In this document: positions 59,310 through 64,000 of the stretch, in pieces
How positions within the stretch are numbered: position 1 is the stretch's first letter
Layout of the letters: every line of letters starts with the position of its first letter
Source: Pseudisothecium myosuroides
Lineage: Eukaryota > Streptophyta > Bryopsida > Hypnales > Lembophyllaceae
NCBI GenBank assembly: GCA_951799445.1
Contig: OX637289.1
Location: 25,234,245 to 25,298,244 of the forward strand
Direction of reading: 5' to 3'
Length of the DNA: 64,000 bases
The notes under the pieces: generated by a model
Seen by the model: only the letters and a program-made list of their open reading frames with translations
The model's database searches: none
What the model was told of the DNA's origin: nothing
Program-made: the position numbers and the translations under genes

Positions 59310-60400
59310 TTAATCCCAAAAGGACCAAGGAGCCCACTTTGGACTTTTTGAGAACTTGGGTAGGCTCTTTTGACTTTATAATTTGGAATTTTTGCATTAA
59401 ATTTTTAGGATGGATGCTACTCACAAGGCTACTCATTGTAATCTATGTGTGAAGCTTTGTTTTACGCCATTTCAAGAAATATTGGAAAAGTTAGAAGTTT
59501 TTATTTATTTCAATGTCAAACTTGGAAGAAAAAAATATATTTTAGAAAATATAAATTAATTTTTGGAGATTGTATAGATTGATAACTACTCAAATTTTTT
59601 TGAACCATTCAATTCCAAGTAATGAGGTAAAAGTTATGAGGAATTTTATTTTGCAAGCAATGAAGGTTAAAAATTAAACATGCCACATTTAACTACTTCT
59701 AGACTTTTGAAAGTCCAGAATTAATAATGGTCATTGAGAGAAAAAGAAATGGTCATCAGGAAAAAAAGAAATGGTCACAAAAAAACATTAAGAAATATAT
59801 GCAAAACATAAGGAGATCAATACAAAACATCAAGAGATCTATATAAACATCTGGACATCTCCGGATGTTATTATCCGAAGATCTGGATGTTTTGTCTAGA
59901 ATTCATTGAATAGTCCAGAAGTAATTAAACATATAAAATCATCTTTTGCTCTCAATTTTGAAAATTTTCAAATTAAAATGAACATATCTTTTGTTCAGTA
60001 ACCCCTTTTGACTTCACAATTTTTTTAAAAATAATTATGAAAAAAAAAATTGGTTAAATTTCTTTTCATAATTTTTCAACAAATTTTCCAACATATTGAC
60101 TAAAATGCTCAAGTTGTAGGACATACGTGTTTTTTGTCTAAAAATGTTGAAAGACAAAACTTCACCTTTTGGAAGGGCTAGAATAGCCTACATTTTCAAG
60201 TTTAGGTATATTGAACTTGCAATCAATGGAAATATTTGCTTTAAAATTTTAGGACAATGTACTTAAACAAGTCAACTAAAAGATCCTACGGTTGGATTTG
60301 TTAAAAAATAATTATTGATGAAGATTTTGACCTTGCTTTGGAGACAAGTATCTTGAAGCGGTTTTGGGCCCCTAAACATACTAGTCCTTTAGGGGGTTGA
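59310..60400. mobile_element. Family B element with a nested family I MITE
   Basis: Left end TTAATCCCAAAAGGACCAAG; right end 'ctagtcctttagggggttgaa'. Internal B motif 'aaagatcctacggttggat' at about 60280. The family I element at 59684-59933 lies inside it. Confidence 0.75.
59684..59933. mobile_element. Family I MITE, copy 2, nested
   Basis: Left end TGCCACATTTAACTACTTCT; right end AGAAGTAATTAAACATA-type is partly decayed. Internal 'gaattaataatggtca' and a hairpin around CATCTGGACATCTCCGGATG. The interior aligns with 25997-26241 apart from the hairpin sequence. Confidence 0.75.
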
Positions 60401-60533
60401 AATAGGTGATTCCACACTAAACTTCAAGTCAACTTGTCACATTTGAAGAGCATGTCAAGACCCTTAAATCACCTTTTAAGACTAATTTTGGATGGACTCT
60501 TCTACTTGATTGCAACTTCTGGTGAAATCTTGT

Positions 60534-61473
60534 TTAACCCCTAAAGGACCGTTGTCCCTTCGGGGGACAAATGCATTTTCGGGCAGGTACCTACGGGCTG
60601 AAATTTTCTCCTGATTTTTTGAAACTGTTTTTGGAGCTTGAAAATCTGATTAGCTTTGTGGGAATATATTTTTTTTCACAATCGGTGCCCGGGAAAAAAA
60701 GTTACGACCAAATAAGCTCAAACTAGGGGACCGCAGGCAGCCCGGGTAGCCAAAAAAAAATGGACAAAAATTTGAATTTTTTTTTTGATACTTTTTCTCT
60801 CATAGATTATATTTTTGTCTATTTGGAAAGCTTTTATTCATTTCATTTGGATATGTTATGAGAAAGTTATGGACATTCTTGTTTTTCGGGCAGTTAGAGC
60901 ATCTTCTTGAAAAAAATAACTTGTAGGATTCATTTCTGAATGCAATTTTTCAAATTTTTTCAATTTTTTTTTTTCAAGGTCTGATTTACTTGTTAGAAAA
61001 ATCTCACCATTGGGATTAGTGCATTTTAATTCCATCTAAAATATATTAATGTTTTAGATTTTCCTTCTATCTCATACCTACTTCTATTTAACAATTTTTT
61101 GAAGAATGACAATTAAGTTTTTTTGAATTTCTTTTTTTTTCCTAGACTCTCAACTCAGTTCTCCACTATAAAGATTTAAAGCTCAAAACTCTGTAGTGCA
61201 AAAATTTTAATTTAAAAATGTTCAAAGTCAAAAAATCTAGTCCCGCAATGTGCTGAAAAACTTGTTTTTTCCACTTTAAACGCAGATATCTTGCAATCTG
61301 TGCAATCAAAAATTTTGAAATATTTTCCATACATTCTCATACTAGTTAGGTATAAGATCCTATGGTTAGATGTGTAAAAAAAACATTTTTCAATTTTTTT
61401 TTATTGTTTGCTACAGACATGGCAATTTTCAATGTTTTTTAGCAGAAAAAGGCCTCAGTCCTCTAGGGGTTAA
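60534..61473. mobile_element. Family B element (0.94 kb)
   Basis: Ends TTAACCCCTAAAGGACCG and 'cagtcctctaggggttaa'. Just inside the left end is the hairpin TTGTCCCTTCGGGGGACAA (a UUCG-type tetraloop stem), which also occurs complemented near the right end of the 45133 copy. Confidence 0.88.
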
Positions 61474-61517
61474 TTGGAAAAAGGGTCTTTTATAATATTC
61501 AGTAGCATTAGTTACTA

Positions 61518-61695
61518 CAATAGAACCTGTCTTAGTACATAGAGTCGAGACTATGCACTAAGAGAGGTTTATGCAGTTGGAGAGGTTCTGTCAGAACTTT
61601 GGCTAACGTGGCCTCTCACTATGGGGACTCCAACTACTGTTCACAAATATCACGACCTCTCTTAGTGCATATATGCACTAAGAGAGGTTCTACTG
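61518..61695. mobile_element. Emigrant/Lemi1-like MITE, copy 3
   Basis: Ends CAATAGAACCTGTCTTAG and TAAGAGAGGTTCTACTG, with TA on both sides (61516-61517, 61696-61697). Internal sequence is collinear with copy 1 but lacks one of the two 'tatgcactaagagaggttt' units. Confidence 0.88.
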
Positions 61696-62700
61696 TAATG
61701 CCTTGGCTCTGCAGTGCAGAGTGTGGAATACTCCACACCCAATAGCCTCTACATCCTCCACCTATTAGTAGTTACTAACGAATCACTGTGGGGTGTGGAA
61801 AATTCCACACCCTACATTGTGGAACCCAAGCTACTAAATGTTACTAAGTGTTATTTTAATTAAGACTATTCTGACCTTCCCTTCAAAGTCACATTTTGAC
61901 TGAATAGAGTTAATCACAAAGTGAGCAAACCCATGACCAGGAGCCGGAGTTGTGGAAAAACACAGGACCAAACTCCCATGAGCACCCAAACTCCCGTACA
62001 CTTGCCATGCAAACATGCAAAACCTTCCGCCTAAAGCACACTTGTCTCACATTCAACCTCTTTGTCAGATTCAGTGAACTGTACACAGGAAATATCTGTT
62101 CCGTTCCTCACTTCCTCCACACTGAGTCTGTCTGTAAGTTCGATTTCTCATTTGTACGGTGAGCTAACTTACACTAGTCTTCTCCGCAGCCAAGCTGCTT
62201 GTCAACGCCGCTATCAACGCCGCAATTCAGTTGTGCTAAATAGCAACCGAGAGCCAGCCTTGTGCCGAGAGCTTCATATCAGAAGCGTTGGACTGTCGGT
62301 CTCCGCTTAGGCCCTCCTGCCATGTGAGCCGGTCCAGTCAAGTTCACCCGGGAGCTACAGGGACAAAGTTGGGAATTGTCCTGCCATGTGCACCCGGTGG
62401 GTGGGGGAGAGATCTAGTAAGAGTCCCCCACGTATTGATTCCTTCAAGATTGTTCCATCTTCACCAATGGGATTGTCCACTGATCATCGGTGAAACTTGA
62501 AATCATACTTCTCCGCTCACCGAGGTTGGCAAGACAATCGGTGTTCATTTCTTGTCATTTAGTGCTTTTTCTGCCAGCCCAGCTCGATCACATTGACAGG
62601 AGACCCTTATTACCAAGCCCAACATTAGTTGGAGCATGGCGGCCTACACTCAACTTGTATCATCCACAAAATCTATGAGCCGCATCATTACTGATGTGCC
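61696..62700. other. GC-normal region with paired hairpins, no gene called
   Basis: Two hairpins, GTGTGGAATACTCCACAC (about 61719) and GGGTGTGGAAAATTCCACACCC (about 61793), share the same stem and may bound a small element. 61920-62700 has gene-like G+C, with a possible donor and an acceptor-like CTCCGCAG at about 62183-62190. Frames up to 82 codons are unconvincing. It could be the 5' non-coding part of a gene whose body lies beyond, or a decayed gene. Confidence 0.4.
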
Positions 62701-64000
62701 CATACCCATGATTTGTTGATCTGCTATAGTTGTTAACCTTTAAACGTCAACGCAGCCATTCTATGGCCGATGGATGAGAGGGAATCAAACTGTGTAGGAC
62801 AGAAATGCAACTATTCGTCCTCGGAATTTGTTGTGAAAAGGGACGATCTTCTACAGTAGCTTGACTTCCAATGAACGCTTGTGCAATTTTTTTTAAGCCA
62901 AAGATTCACATGGTAATAGAAAAGGATGACTTTGAGGGTCACTCCTTTGTTCTTTATGGGTTTTAAAGGTTGACTATGAGCAGCTTTCACTCCTCCTAGA
63001 GTGAAATTTTTGTACTACACATGGTTAAATTTTTTGGATGTTTGCATCCTGTATCATGTTAGTTACACACTTGTCAAATTTGAGAAGTAGAAGACAAGTT
63101 TTGCACATGCTACTATACCTAAAGGTTTGATTTGGCACCCCGGTGCACAAATTGGATTTCCACATTAGATTCTCAGGGGGTCACGCCACTTCACACCAAT
63201 CTTAAGATGACATGTGGTATTTTTTTACAAAAATGACTTAATTTATGCCAAATCTGACGTATGGTACTTGAAGTTGCCCTAGCTGCCTGAAAAATCCAAG
63301 GTAGCATAACTTTTGATTAGGACACTTGATTGGAAAAGAAAAAAATGATATTCGTACCAAGAGAATATGTGCATAATTTTTTGATTAGGGCACTCAATTG
63401 GAAAAAAAAATATGATATTCCTATCAAAGAAGTTAGTACGTGTGTAAGTTTTTGTAAACATTCCGCCAAAATTGACTTCATACGCAACTACCCAAGATTC
63501 CTTGTATAAGTTGACCGGTGACTTGGCGCTTTACCTAGGGCTAAGGTGACGTGGACCTCTCAAATTTTTGATGTAAAAATCCAAATTAGTACTCCGGGTG
63601 GCTTGGGAAACTTCTGAGCCAATCACTTGAGGCCAGGTACATGCCATGACCAGGATCATGGCTTTGACCGCCAAACAAATACAGCCATTCAATCCGGCCA
63701 ACTAACTTTGGAGGCGCCATTAGTTTGGTGGCTCCCCAGCTTGTCGGAAACACTAAAAACCGACTAAATTTAGCCGCACTTTGGCGGTATGTTGGCAAGC
63801 CGCATTGTTGGAGGTATTGATTCATTTGGCAAAACAAACAAACATTTATTTTTAGCATCTATCAAACCTTATTGGAAGAAAAAAAATTTATTCTATAGAA
63901 AGGTGCCAATCTATAGTATTCCCTTCATCTCAAAATAAATCCAGGGTTTTCTAGAAATGACTAGATTAATGCCTGAGTTGTTCCTATTTTCAAGGGATTG
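62701..64000. other. Intergenic to the window edge
   Basis: An ~80-base tandem pair lies at about 63300-63440 ('gattaggacacttgattgga' / 'gattagggcactcaattgga'). At 63917-63940 is a decayed Stowaway-like end (ATTCCCTTCATCTCAAAAT). The 90-codon minus-strand frame at 63586-63858 has no recognised domain. Confidence 0.4.

Overview
This looks like nuclear DNA of a land plant: AT-rich, gene-poor, full of small non-autonomous DNA transposons, with spliced genes that have GT-AG introns and plastid transit peptides. Three protein genes can be built exon by exon. They are psbX (photosystem II subunit X, plus strand, 30462-32081), a YqgE/AlgH-type UPF0301 (DUF179) plastid-targeted protein (minus strand, 20027-22705, five exons including a 33-base microexon) and a DUF427 protein (minus strand, 14373-16280, two exons). 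Nothing prokaryotic is present: no operons, no CRISPR array and no tRNA or rRNA gene that I can see. Gene spacing (three intact genes in 64 kb) and MITE density suggest a medium to large genome. I cannot name the species.

A fourth locus at about 37.46-41.6 kb has base composition like the genes. It starts with a TATA box and a telo-box motif ahead of an ATG. Inside it is a series of exon-like blocks (39.68-40.51 kb) that read in order as the BAH-domain region and post-BAH region of a plant chromomethylase (CMT-type DNA methyltransferase), but with frameshifts and an in-frame stop. I see no catalytic methyltransferase motifs, so I call it a decayed or truncated copy. It is bracketed by two copies of a ~300-base direct repeat.

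Most of the rest is repeats, which I sorted by terminal sequence. A: ends near TAAGGTAGGAGG (0.3-1 kb, cluster, 7.8-10.7 kb). B: ends TTAACCCCTAAAGGACCG (0.6-1.2 kb, at least eight copies). C: ends TAAGGTAGAAC-like. D: ends GGTGCTAGNNNGTGAGC. Others: Stowaway-like (CTCCCTCCGTCCC), Emigrant/Lemi1-like (CAATAGAACCTCT), a Tourist-like element with TAA target duplication, a CACTACACTAAAA-ended group, and several smaller groups. Nested insertions give a relative order: CACTACACT and A-like elements inside C, Emigrant-like inside C, B inside A. Four very large hairpins (8.27-9.21, 33.4-34.7, 48.3-49.5, 55.05-55.9 kb) could give long double-stranded RNA if transcribed.

Other unusual structure: a sharply GC-rich island (45.7-46.16 kb) inside an otherwise AT-rich B element, a five-copy ~120-base tandem array (50.94-51.5 kb), a 33-base minisatellite (43.3-43.6 kb), a perfect 109-base tandem duplication in the psbX intron, and a degenerate second copy of the psbX upstream region ~1.1 kb away. 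I found no evidence for a new gene system; the most interesting items are the decayed chromomethylase locus, the foldback elements and the GC island.
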